This document shows, piece after piece, positions 8,468 through 15,367 of a DNA stretch of 19,128 nt (the first letter of the stretch is position 1; the number at the start of each line of letters is the position of its first letter). The stretch lies in assembly GCA_900552095.1 (NCBI GenBank), contig URYM01000010.1, forward strand, positions 1 to 19,128, read 5' to 3'. The position numbers and the translations under genes are program-made. The notes below the pieces were generated by a model. That model was not told where the DNA came from, searched no databases, and saw nothing but the letters and a program-made list of their open reading frames with translations. The stretch is from an uncultured Blautia sp. Lineage in GTDB: Bacteria > Bacillota > Clostridia > Lachnospirales > Lachnospiraceae.

Positions 8468-9976
8468 CTATAAGTACTTTGCACTGAGCCTTAACAGCTC
8501 TTCCTGGTCTGTCTCTTTCGTATTGACAATTCCAGAAAGACGTCCGTTGGACATAACACCAATGCGGTTGGTAATTCCCAGAATCTCCGGCATCTCAGAA
8601 GAAACAACGATGATCGTCTTTCCCTGTTTTGCCATATTGATGATCAGCTCATAGATTTCATACTTGGCGCCGACATCAATTCCACGGGTAGGCTCATCCA
8701 TCATGAATACCTGCGGTCCTCTCTCCAGCCATTTTCCGAAGATAACCTTCTGCTGGTTTCCTCCGGACAGACTGGAAATCATATCCTCCGGACCCATACA
8801 TTTTGTATGCATGATCTTAATTTCATTTGCAGTTGCTTTTACCATCTTCGCATCAGAGAGTGCTACACCGGATTTATAACTGTTCAGGTTCGCAATCGTC
8901 GTATTGAAGGTAAGGTCCCCTTTCAGGAAAAGGCCGTTGGCCTTTCTTTCCTCCGTGATCATGGCAAAACCATGCTCCATCGCTTCTTTTGCACTGCTGA
9001 AGTTTACCAGACGGTTGTTGAAATACACCCGGCCCGCCGCTCTTGTGCGGACGCCGAAAATAGTTTCCAGAAGTTCGGTACGGCCGGCGCCTACCAGCCC
9101 GTACAGTCCGAAAATCTCACCTTCTCTTACATCGAAGGTAACGTCCTGCAAATGAGGCTCATATTTGGTGGACAGATGCTGAACGGAGAGAATCACATCC
9201 TTCGGAGTATTGTCAACCGGCGGGAAACGATTTTCCAGAGAACGGCCTACCATGGCTGCGATCAGCTCATTCATGTCCGTCTCTTTGGAACTCTTCGTCA
9301 TAACCAGGTTTCCGTCACGAAGTACGGAGATCTCATCACAGATCTCAAAAATCTCATCCATTTTGTGAGAAATGTAGATCAGGGAGATTCCCTGTTCTTT
9401 TAACATGCGCATCATCTCAAAGAGCTTGTCAACCTCCTGCACCGTCAAGGAAGAGGTCGGCTCGTCGAGAACGATAACTTTTGAATTATAGGAAATTGCC
9501 TTGGCGATCTCACACATCTGGCGCTGTGACACAGACATATTCCGCATCGGCTGGGTGAGGTTTACTGTCATGCCCAGTTTACGAAACAGTTCGGAGGCCT
9601 CTTTCTTCATCCGCCCCTCGTCGATCACGCCCATAGAATTGACCGGATAACGTCCAAGGAATAAATTGTCGATTACATTGCGCTCCAGACACTGATTCAG
9701 CTCCTGATGCACCATCGCGATCCCGTTTTCAAGAGCATCCTTCGGTCCGGAAAAATTTACTTCCTTTCCATCCAGGAAGATATTTCCTTCATCTTTCTGA
9801 TACGTACCGAAAAGGCATTTCATCATCGTTGATTTACCGGCGCCATTTTCCCCCATAAGTCCCATAACCGTTCCGCGCTTCACATCCAGATTGATGTGAT
9901 CCAGAACCCGGTTCCGGCCGAAGGACTTGCTCATACCGCGTATCGATAAGATGATATTATCGTTCTTATCTGTCAT
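8468..9976 (-). CDS. mglA: MglA-like sugar ABC transporter ATPase (duplicated ATPase domains)
   Basis: Cytoplasmic energising subunit, 502 residues, the normal size for CUT2 tandem ATPases. Domain 1: Walker A GENGAGKST (42-50), signature MSVSQRQMCEIAKAI and Walker B VIVLDEPTSSL. Domain 2 has the degenerate Walker A usual in this family (GLVGAGRTELLE), an intact signature LSGGNQQKVIFGKWL and Walker B VFMMDEPTRGIDVGA. ATG at 9976 follows CAGGAG. It is separated from mglB by 142 bp of structured sequence, which probably lets the binding protein be made in excess. The substrate class (galactose/glucose/methyl-galactoside) follows from the partner proteins rather than the ATPase itself. Confidence 0.95.
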   Translation of the reverse strand: MTDKNDNIILSIRGMSKSFGRNRVLDHINLDVKRGTVMGLMGENGAGKSTMMKCLFGTYQKDEGNIFLDGKEVNFSGPKDALENGIAMVHQELNQCLERNVIDNLFLGRYPVNSMGVIDEGRMKKEASELFRKLGMTVNLTQPMRNMSVSQRQMCEIAKAISYNSKVIVLDEPTSSLTVQEVDKLFEMMRMLKEQGISLIYISHKMDEIFEICDEISVLRDGNLVMTKSSKETDMNELIAAMVGRSLENRFPPVDNTPKDVILSVQHLSTKYEPHLQDVTFDVREGEIFGLYGLVGAGRTELLETIFGVRTRAAGRVYFNNRLVNFSSAKEAMEHGFAMITEERKANGLFLKGDLTFNTTIANLNSYKSGVALSDAKMVKATANEIKIMHTKCMGPEDMISSLSGGNQQKVIFGKWLERGPQVFMMDEPTRGIDVGAKYEIYELIINMAKQGKTIIVVSSEMPEILGITNRIGVMSNGRLSGIVNTKETDQEELLRLSAKYL

Positions 9977-9999
9977 TCTTTTTTACTCCTGTATCCTGC

Positions 10000-10048
10000 G
10001 GATATTCCCGTCTTTGGGAAGAATCCTTTCACACAAAGGCGAATATCC
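10000..10048 (-). other. Possible structured RNA in mglB-mglA intercistronic region
   Basis: Outer 8-bp complement GGATATTC (10000-10007) / GAATATCC (10041-10048) encloses a hairpin CCTTT-CACAC-AAAGG (10025-10039) and a shorter CCC/GGG pair (10007-10017). It would form a branched element just before the mglA ribosome site. Modest stems; function unknown. Confidence 0.35.
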
Positions 10049-10064
10049 CGTTTCTCAATTATAA

Positions 10065-10096
10065 GCTATTAGGGAGAATTTCTTCTCCCTAATAGC
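10065..10096 (-). other. Intercistronic stem-loop after mglB (stabiliser or attenuator)
   Basis: Perfect 14-bp inverted repeat, arms 10065-10078 and 10083-10096 (GCTATTAGGGAGAA and complement), with a 4-base loop, 22 bp after the mglB stop. On the minus strand it is followed by TTATAATTGAG rather than a T-run, so a partial terminator or a 3'-end stabiliser for mglB mRNA fits better than a full stop. Confidence 0.7.
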
Positions 10097-10118
10097 AAGC
10101 CACTTCTATTTCACAATA

Positions 10119-10358
10119 TTACTGAGTCAGCAGAGAGGTGTAAGAAGCTGCATTGTCTGTCTTAACCATGTTGATTGCGAATGCATCATAGCCATCCGGA
10201 TTTCCAAGACGGTTGGTGATGTTGGACTCGGTCTGTCCGTCGCCGCCGATGTACTCAACTTCCAGGTTCAGCAGATCATCGTAGTTCTGCAGCAGCGGCT
10301 GATAGGTGGAGCTTAAGAAGTTATCAGCTGCGTTGTAGATGTTCAGCCATACTTTCTT
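10119..10358 (-). other. Transposed N-lobe segment of MglB (permuted part)
   Basis: These 79 codons plus stop encode the strand-helix units that begin every normal MglB: the ligand loop YNAADNF, a second strand followed by DGQTESNI (compare SQNDQSKQN), and DAFAINMVKTDNAAS (compare KALAINLVDPAAAG). The cut falls between the third helix and the fourth strand of the N-terminal lobe. Confidence 0.8.
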
Positions 10359-11441
10359 AGTTGCATGTTTGCTCTCATCCAGCTGGTTGGATACCGGCTC
10401 ATAAACCTTGGTGGAATCCAGGAAATCTTTGTAGTTGTCAGCGGTAACTGCAACGTTTAATGCATAGTAAGAACGCTGCTCTTCATTGTAGGTGTATACG
10501 TCTTCGCTCAGAACGTTTCCTGCATCGTCAGCGGTACCGATACCGGTATCGATATCAACGCCATCCAGTGCGTTACGCAGAACACGCAGAGTTAAGTAAG
10601 CCTGAACGTCAGCATGCTGGCTGATGGTTCCGCCGTAACCGTCTGCAATTGCTGCCACTGCGTCATTGTTTGCATCGTATCCGAAGGTGGGAATCTTGTT
10701 ATCTTTGGACCATGCGTTGAACATGGACATTCCCATACCGTCGTTATTGGAAACAACAACATCGATCTCATCGCCGAAGGAAGAAGACCAGGTTCCGATG
10801 GTATTGCCTGCAGTTGCTGCATCCCAGGTAGCTCCTGCGGAGTTCTTCATCTCCTGAGAAGCCAGCTCACGTACTACGTATTTCTTTCCGTTTACTTCCA
10901 GGGTTCCGTCCTGTACTGCGGTTGCACTTCCGTCAGCGTTGGTTCCTACCGGCTCGCTGTTGATGTTGCCGTCTTTCTCAACAGCAGTTCCCAGAGCTTT
11001 ACGAACACCTCTGGTACGGGCGATGGAGTCGTTATGTCCGATATCACCGATTGCCAGAACGTAACCGATCACGCCGTCTTTGTTGCGGTCGATGGTATCA
11101 ATGTTCTGCTCCAGGTACTCTTTTACCATGGTTCCCTGCAGCTCAGCACCCTGATTTGCATCAAATCCCACATAATATGTATTCTCGTTGAAGTTCAGCG
11201 CCGTCATATCCAGTTCTCCGGTGGAGCTGTTGGAAGGCTGACGGTTGAACCATACCAGCGGTTTGTCCTTGTTTGCCACATCTCCGGAAGCTGCATCGTC
11301 TTTTGCAGCGTCATCCTTTGCCTCATCTTTTGCGGCATCATCTTTCTTAGCATCATCCTTTCCGGAATCGCTGGAACCACATGCAGTAACAGAAAGTCCC
11401 AGAACTGCTGCCATTGTCAGTAAAGCCAGTTTTTTCTTCAT
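10119..11441 (-). CDS. mglB: MglB: apparently circularly permuted galactose/glucose-binding lipoprotein
   Basis: Extracytoplasmic receptor of the MglABC importer, 440 residues from ATG 11441 (GGGAG 10 bp upstream). Lipobox VTAC with Cys21, then a D/K/A-rich linker. The binding domain starts at about residue 60 with KPLVWFNRQP, which matches E. coli MglB residues about 86-93 (VPVVFFNKEP); everything that should precede it is absent. It continues in family order: calcium-like loop DRNKDGVIG (118-126), GHNDSIAR (H136, D138, R142), an approximately 40-residue insert, W206, SNNDGM (N233), FGYDAN (D256), and the usual C-terminus. After a linker (about 350-361) comes KVWLNIYNAADNFLSSTYQP and DAFAINMVKTDNAASYTSLL, matching the E. 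coli N-terminus (IYKYDDNFMS..., ALAINLVDPAAAGTVIEKA). D373 and F375 replace D14/F16. N256 is replaced by Q275. One uninterrupted frame, so it is not a split gene. Confidence 0.93.
   Translation of the reverse strand: MKKKLALLTMAAVLGLSVTACGSSDSGKDDAKKDDAAKDEAKDDAAKDDAASGDVANKDKPLVWFNRQPSNSSTGELDMTALNFNENTYYVGFDANQGAELQGTMVKEYLEQNIDTIDRNKDGVIGYVLAIGDIGHNDSIARTRGVRKALGTAVEKDGNINSEPVGTNADGSATAVQDGTLEVNGKKYVVRELASQEMKNSAGATWDAATAGNTIGTWSSSFGDEIDVVVSNNDGMGMSMFNAWSKDNKIPTFGYDANNDAVAAIADGYGGTISQHADVQAYLTLRVLRNALDGVDIDTGIGTADDAGNVLSEDVYTYNEEQRSYYALNVAVTADNYKDFLDSTKVYEPVSNQLDESKHATKKVWLNIYNAADNFLSSTYQPLLQNYDDLLNLEVEYIGGDGQTESNITNRLGNPDGYDAFAINMVKTDNAASYTSLLTQ
11289..11360 (-). repeat. mglB: D/K/A-rich repeat in the MglB lipoprotein linker
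   Basis: Encodes imperfect copies of KDDAA/KDEA between the lipid-anchored cysteine and the binding domain. At DNA level the unit is about 15 bases (gcatcatctttcttag-like on the plus strand). Probably a flexible spacer lifting the receptor off the membrane. Confidence 0.6.
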
Positions 11442-11652
11442 AATAGAAATTCTCCCTTCCCTGCGGCACTTCATAACTGTGCCTGCCTTTGATGTTTTTA
11501 TTATCGCTGATAGCGGAAGGAAAAAACATAGAATATTTTTTTCTATTCATTGAAATTATTAAGATTTTCTATGTATATATTGTACAGCTTTTCTTTCTTT
11601 TCCTGCATTTTTTTATCCCATTCGACGCTTTCTTTCTTTTTTCTCCCTTTTT
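11442..11652 (-). promoter_or_regulatory. mglB upstream region with purine-rich tract and repeats
   Basis: The longest gene-free gap in the window (211 bp). The half nearest the upstream gene (about 11587-11655) is almost all purine on the minus strand. It contains a direct repeat GCTTT(T)CTTTCTTTT on the plus strand at 11587-11601 and 11627-11640, about 40 bp apart, and an inverted repeat CATAGAA / TTCTATG at 11527-11533 and 11567-11573. No hairpin-plus-T-run is seen after the upstream cassette, so readthrough into mglB is possible. Confidence 0.45.
11500..11505 (-). promoter_or_regulatory. Candidate mglB -10 box
   Basis: Minus-strand GATAAT, 59 bp upstream of the mglB start codon, with only a T-rich stretch at the -35 position. 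A weak -35 would suit a promoter that depends on an AraC-type activator such as the neighbouring YesN-like regulators. Low certainty; the region is AT-rich and offers other choices (for example TACAAT near 11580-11585). Confidence 0.3.
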
Positions 11653-12675
11653 CTATCTACATTCTACCGAATCTTCCCGGCTTTTTATCTCCCAGGGTAT
11701 CCAAACTTTCTTCCCGTCCGTATCCATCTCCCCCGGAAGTTCCTCTCCTCGGGCCAGGTTCAGGGACATCTCAATCAGTGCCCCCGCGTAACCTTCCCGG
11801 TCCGCACTCACAGTCCCGAGAAGTTCTCCCTTCTCCACCGCCGCCAGCGCTTCCTCTGTCCCGTCAATCCCCACCACGCCGATTTTTGGTCCGCTCTCTT
11901 TTTTCAGCGTATCCAGAACCCCCAGCGCCATGTCGTCGTTATTACAGATAAAAAGTTCAATCTGATCCCCATACAGAGACAGCCACTGCTCAGACAGGGC
12001 CGCAGCCTGATCCCGCTCCCAGTCCGCCACACCGCTCTCTGTCATCTGCCAGGGAACCCCCGCCTCTTCCAGACTGCGGATCACCCACTCCGTCCGGATC
12101 ACAGCATCCTGATGTCCCCGCTCTCCTTCCAGAAGTGCAAAAGAGAGGACACCGTCCCCGTTCAGATCCAGCTCCTCTCTGTTCTCTTCCCAGGCCTCCG
12201 CGATCATGCGCCCCTGCAGCCTGGCAGACTCCTGAGCGTCGGAACCCACATAATAAATATCTTCTCCCCGATAAAGATCGTCATCCACCGGTTCCCGGTT
12301 AAAAAAGATCAGCGGCACCTCCGCTTCCATGGCCAGATCCACCATCCGCCCCACGTCAGTTCTGTCTACCGCATTTACACAGATCACATCATATCCCAGG
12401 GAGAGAAAACGCTCCACCTGTTCATCCTGATCATTCTGACTGTTCTTGGCGGAAACGATATTTAAAAGCGCCTCCCCGGCATAGTTCTCCTGAAAAAGCT
12501 GTTTCATCTCCGCCACAATGGAATTAATATAGGTATCATCGTCCCGGTAAATACTGACTCCCACTTTCAGCCGCTCCGGCATCTTCTCCGCGCCTCTGCA
12601 TCCGGCCAGCAAAAAGGGAGCGGCCGCCCAGACCATACCGGCTCTGAACAGAATTCTTCTTTCGTTTCTCTCCAT
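11653..12675 (-). CDS. MglB-like sugar-binding lipoprotein, sensory cassette B
   Basis: A 340-residue extracytoplasmic lipoprotein with normal MglB order. Lipobox LAGC (Cys26). Ligand residues by alignment to E. coli MglB: D47 and Y49, N126 in FFNREP, H188, D190 and R194 in GHQDAVIR, W219, N246 and D271. The calcium loop DLNGDGVLS (170-178) and E240 are present. The position of E. coli N256 is A291 (TVSAD), unlike the cassette A paralogue, so the ligand or affinity may differ. ATG at 12675 follows GAGGAAACGAA and lies 9 bp after the preceding stop. It ends the cassette 211 bp before mglB. It could serve sensing, transport or both. Confidence 0.88.
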   Translation of the reverse strand: MERNERRILFRAGMVWAAAPFLLAGCRGAEKMPERLKVGVSIYRDDDTYINSIVAEMKQLFQENYAGEALLNIVSAKNSQNDQDEQVERFLSLGYDVICVNAVDRTDVGRMVDLAMEAEVPLIFFNREPVDDDLYRGEDIYYVGSDAQESARLQGRMIAEAWEENREELDLNGDGVLSFALLEGERGHQDAVIRTEWVIRSLEEAGVPWQMTESGVADWERDQAAALSEQWLSLYGDQIELFICNNDDMALGVLDTLKKESGPKIGVVGIDGTEEALAAVEKGELLGTVSADREGYAGALIEMSLNLARGEELPGEMDTDGKKVWIPWEIKSREDSVECR

Positions 12676-12684
12676 TTCGTTTCC

Positions 12685-13590
12685 TCACCCAATCGGGAAC
12701 AGCACATATTCATATTTCCCGTACGCATCCTCCGGACGAACAGAAATGCTCTCCTGCTCCACATATGTTTCCTGCCATTTTCCTTCCAGACGGCGGATCG
12801 TATAATAAACCGCCTGGTATCCCATATCATACTCATTAACCAGAACAAGCCCCTCGATCTGCCCTTCTGCCAGCGCTTCGGCAATCCTGTCATTATATCC
12901 CAGCCCGTACAGCGCCGTTCCTTCCGGTTTCAGATCCAGCAGCTCTTCCATCCCGTCCGGATCCAGAACTGCCGCGCTCCCCTCCTGCACTTCTGAAACC
13001 CGGCTGCATTTCCGGAACCCGATCCCGTTTTCTGAAAGTTCCTCCATGAGAGCCTTGCAGACGGTCTGCACGTTTTTATTTCCCCACTGTGTGCTGAATA
13101 TCTGAACGCGCTCCCCTTCTCCCAGATCCTCCTGCAGAAGATGAGCCAGCCGCCCGCCCATTGTCCTGTAATCTACTGCGATCTTGCAGTATCCGGCTAC
13201 GCTGGTCCTGATATTTCCCATGAGAAGCACCGGCGTCCTCTGATTAATCTCGCGGATCCAGTCGTTCTCCTCCTCATCCAGAGAAGCCAGGATAAGAATT
13301 GCCTCGGCTCCATTTTCCTGAGCCCGGCGCGCAGCCGCCTCATAATCCGTCTTTCCGTTCCGAACCGAAGCGGTCTCATAATAAATATCCGCATTTTCTG
13401 TCCGGGCAGCCTGATCGATCCCCTTCCGGTAGATCTGATACCTACTGTCATTTTCATCCTGAATCACAGAAATCGTATAGATTTCCTCTCTCTCCTCCTC
13501 AAAAAACAGATCCGTGGAGGAGAGCAGAAACAAAAAGCCCACCACTGCCAGTCCCAGCAGGATCACTTTCCACTCCCTACGCCTCTTCAT
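12685..13590 (-). CDS. Membrane-anchored, divergent sugar-binding-like protein, cassette B
   Basis: 301 residues: KRRREWK, then one TM segment (about 8-24, VILLGLAVVGFLFLLSS), then a periplasmic-binding-protein fold (YTISVIQDENDSRYQIYRKG; GAEAILILASLD; TPVLLMGNIRTS; LYGLGYNDRIAEALAEGQI; GLVLVNEYDMGYQAVYYTI). There is no lipobox, calcium loop or MglB ligand motif. It is the positional counterpart of the anchored protein at 2247-3155 and is much diverged from it. ATG at 13590 overlaps the kinase 3' end by 14 bp and follows GAGAGG, indicating translational coupling. The overlap suggests it is made with the kinase and may be its membrane partner; ligand unknown. Confidence 0.82.
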   Translation of the reverse strand: MKRRREWKVILLGLAVVGFLFLLSSTDLFFEEEREEIYTISVIQDENDSRYQIYRKGIDQAARTENADIYYETASVRNGKTDYEAAARRAQENGAEAILILASLDEEENDWIREINQRTPVLLMGNIRTSVAGYCKIAVDYRTMGGRLAHLLQEDLGEGERVQIFSTQWGNKNVQTVCKALMEELSENGIGFRKCSRVSEVQEGSAAVLDPDGMEELLDLKPEGTALYGLGYNDRIAEALAEGQIEGLVLVNEYDMGYQAVYYTIRRLEGKWQETYVEQESISVRPEDAYGKYEYVLFPIG

Positions 13591-15367
13591 TGATCATCCT
13601 CTCATATTCCACAGCCGGCTGGGTCAGCGTAACCACCGTCCCCTCATCCAGCTCCGTATCAATTGCAAGCCCGTAATCCTCCCCGAAATACAGGGCGATC
13701 CGCTCATTTACATTACGCACGCCGATCCCAGATCCCTTTCCGGAGGGGCTTATCTTTCCCCTGCGCAGGTCTTCCAGACGATCCGGCGGAATCCCCAGTC
13801 CATTGTCCTCCACCTGCAGGATCAGGCTGCCCTCTTCCTGATAGGCACGGATCCAGATCTCGCCGTCCCCGTCCTGATACTGCACCCCGTAGGCGATGGC
13901 ATTCTCTACCAGCGGCTGGAGGATCAGTTTCAGGGTTGCCAGATTCTCCACTTCTTCCTGAATCTCGAAATGGTACTGGAATTTATTCTTGTGCCGCATC
14001 ATCTGAATGGTCAGATAACTTTTCACATGTTCCAGTTCCTCCCCCACAGAGATGATCGTTCTTCCGCCGGAGAGACCAATGCGGAAAAATCTGGCCAGTG
14101 CCGTAAGCGCCTGCACCGCATCCTCTTTTTTCTCATTTTGTACCATCCAGATCACAATATCCAGTGTATTATACAGGAAATGGGGATTGATCTGAGACTG
14201 CAGAGTATTCAGCTCATTTTTTCTCTGGATCTCATGCTCCCTCTCTGCCTGCTCCATCAGCCGGTGCAGTTCCACTGCCATCTGCTTTACGCTTCGGCTT
14301 AAATGCCGCAGCTCATAACAGCCCTTTTCCCGTATCACCGCATCAAAATTTCCTCCCTCGATTTCCTTGAGGGCGATTTCCAGACGGCTGATCGGATCAG
14401 TTACCCGGTCCGAGATAAACCCGTTGATCATCCCCAGCCCTATGATAAAGAGAAGAGCTACGGCCACCAGGGACAGCACGCTCTTTGGCGAAATCAGCGT
14501 CGTGTACCAGCCCTCCGTCACACTCACCAGCTTCCACCCTGTATAGCCGATCGTCTTAACCGCCGTCATTCGCCGTTCTCCCTGAAATTTCCCGTTATAG
14601 ACACCGTCGCTGTAGCCCGCTGCCTCCAGATTATCCTCCTTTACTTTTCCATTTAAGATCATCTGGTGGCTGGGATGATAAATAATCTCACCGCTCCGGT
14701 CTGTCAGATAAACATAAGAAGCGCTGCCCGGAGAAATACTGGTGATCATCCTGGCAATGGCATCGTAGGAGAGATCGATCAGGAGAACTCCTTCTTCCAG
14801 CTGTCCGTTTTCCTTGATCTGTACCGCCTGGCTGATCGAGATCACCCAGTTGTAGGAGTGATCCCGGTGCACAAAAAGTTTCTGCACATGCGGCAGGGAA
14901 AAATGCATATTTTCCGGCTGCTCCACAGCATTTTGAAACCATTCTTCTTCTGCCGCGTGCACCCCTTCCCGGAGAGTAGCCGCCGGCGCTTTTGCCAGCA
15001 TCTCCCCATCCTTGCGGAAAAGGACGATATTCTGGATATAATTTTTATTGCTGTCGTAGATCAGACGAAATTTCTCTTCCATATCTGTCCTGGCCAGATC
15101 ATTTTCCTTCAGAACAGAGTAAGACAGCGTATCTGATATCTTCATCATATTCCGCAGTGTAGCCGTCAGCGTATAACTCACCTGCTCCAGCAGCGCCTGG
15201 CTCTGTACGGAAGCCACATACTCCAGCTGACTAGTAAAGCGCTGATAGAAAGAAGAGCCAATGAGCACCGCACAGGATATGGCCGCAATACTGAATGCCA
15301 TCCAGATCACGGAGCGCAGCCGCATTCTGGCATAAATCTTCTGACATTTTTCCCATATCTTTCCCAT
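13577..15367 (-). CDS. YesM-type sensor histidine kinase, cassette B
   Basis: A 596-residue membrane kinase. TM1 about 20-40; dCACHE sensor about 45-290 with blocks shared with the cassette A kinase (ENMHFSLPHVQKLF, YNWVISISQAVQI, GYTGWKLVSV); TM2 about 296-316; HAMP beginning at DRVTDPISRLE; His396 in QSQINPHFLYNTL; N-box QPLVENA (484-490); DNGLGI (521-526); GKGSGIGV (543-550). The start ATG directly abuts the regulator stop codon (TAG-ATG), and the 3' end overlaps the next gene, so the four genes are tightly coupled. The cognate partner is the regulator at 15368-16978. The conserved sensor blocks suggest that both kinases detect similar partners. Confidence 0.94.
   Translation of the reverse strand: MGKIWEKCQKIYARMRLRSVIWMAFSIAAISCAVLIGSSFYQRFTSQLEYVASVQSQALLEQVSYTLTATLRNMMKISDTLSYSVLKENDLARTDMEEKFRLIYDSNKNYIQNIVLFRKDGEMLAKAPAATLREGVHAAEEEWFQNAVEQPENMHFSLPHVQKLFVHRDHSYNWVISISQAVQIKENGQLEEGVLLIDLSYDAIARMITSISPGSASYVYLTDRSGEIIYHPSHQMILNGKVKEDNLEAAGYSDGVYNGKFQGERRMTAVKTIGYTGWKLVSVTEGWYTTLISPKSVLSLVAVALLFIIGLGMINGFISDRVTDPISRLEIALKEIEGGNFDAVIREKGCYELRHLSRSVKQMAVELHRLMEQAEREHEIQRKNELNTLQSQINPHFLYNTLDIVIWMVQNEKKEDAVQALTALARFFRIGLSGGRTIISVGEELEHVKSYLTIQMMRHKNKFQYHFEIQEEVENLATLKLILQPLVENAIAYGVQYQDGDGEIWIRAYQEEGSLILQVEDNGLGIPPDRLEDLRRGKISPSGKGSGIGVRNVNERIALYFGEDYGLAIDTELDEGTVVTLTQPAVEYERMINEEA

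Noticed and set aside
10065..10096. Full intrinsic terminator after mglB
   Set aside because: No T-run follows the stem on the minus strand, and mglA has no evident promoter of its own.
10614..11423. 269-codon plus-strand open frame
   Set aside because: Antisense shadow of mglB; cysteine- and serine-rich with no domain.
10119..11441. MglB as a truncated or fused pseudogene
   Set aside because: Frame is open throughout, signal peptide and ligand residues are intact, and the transposed segment is complete with normal motifs.
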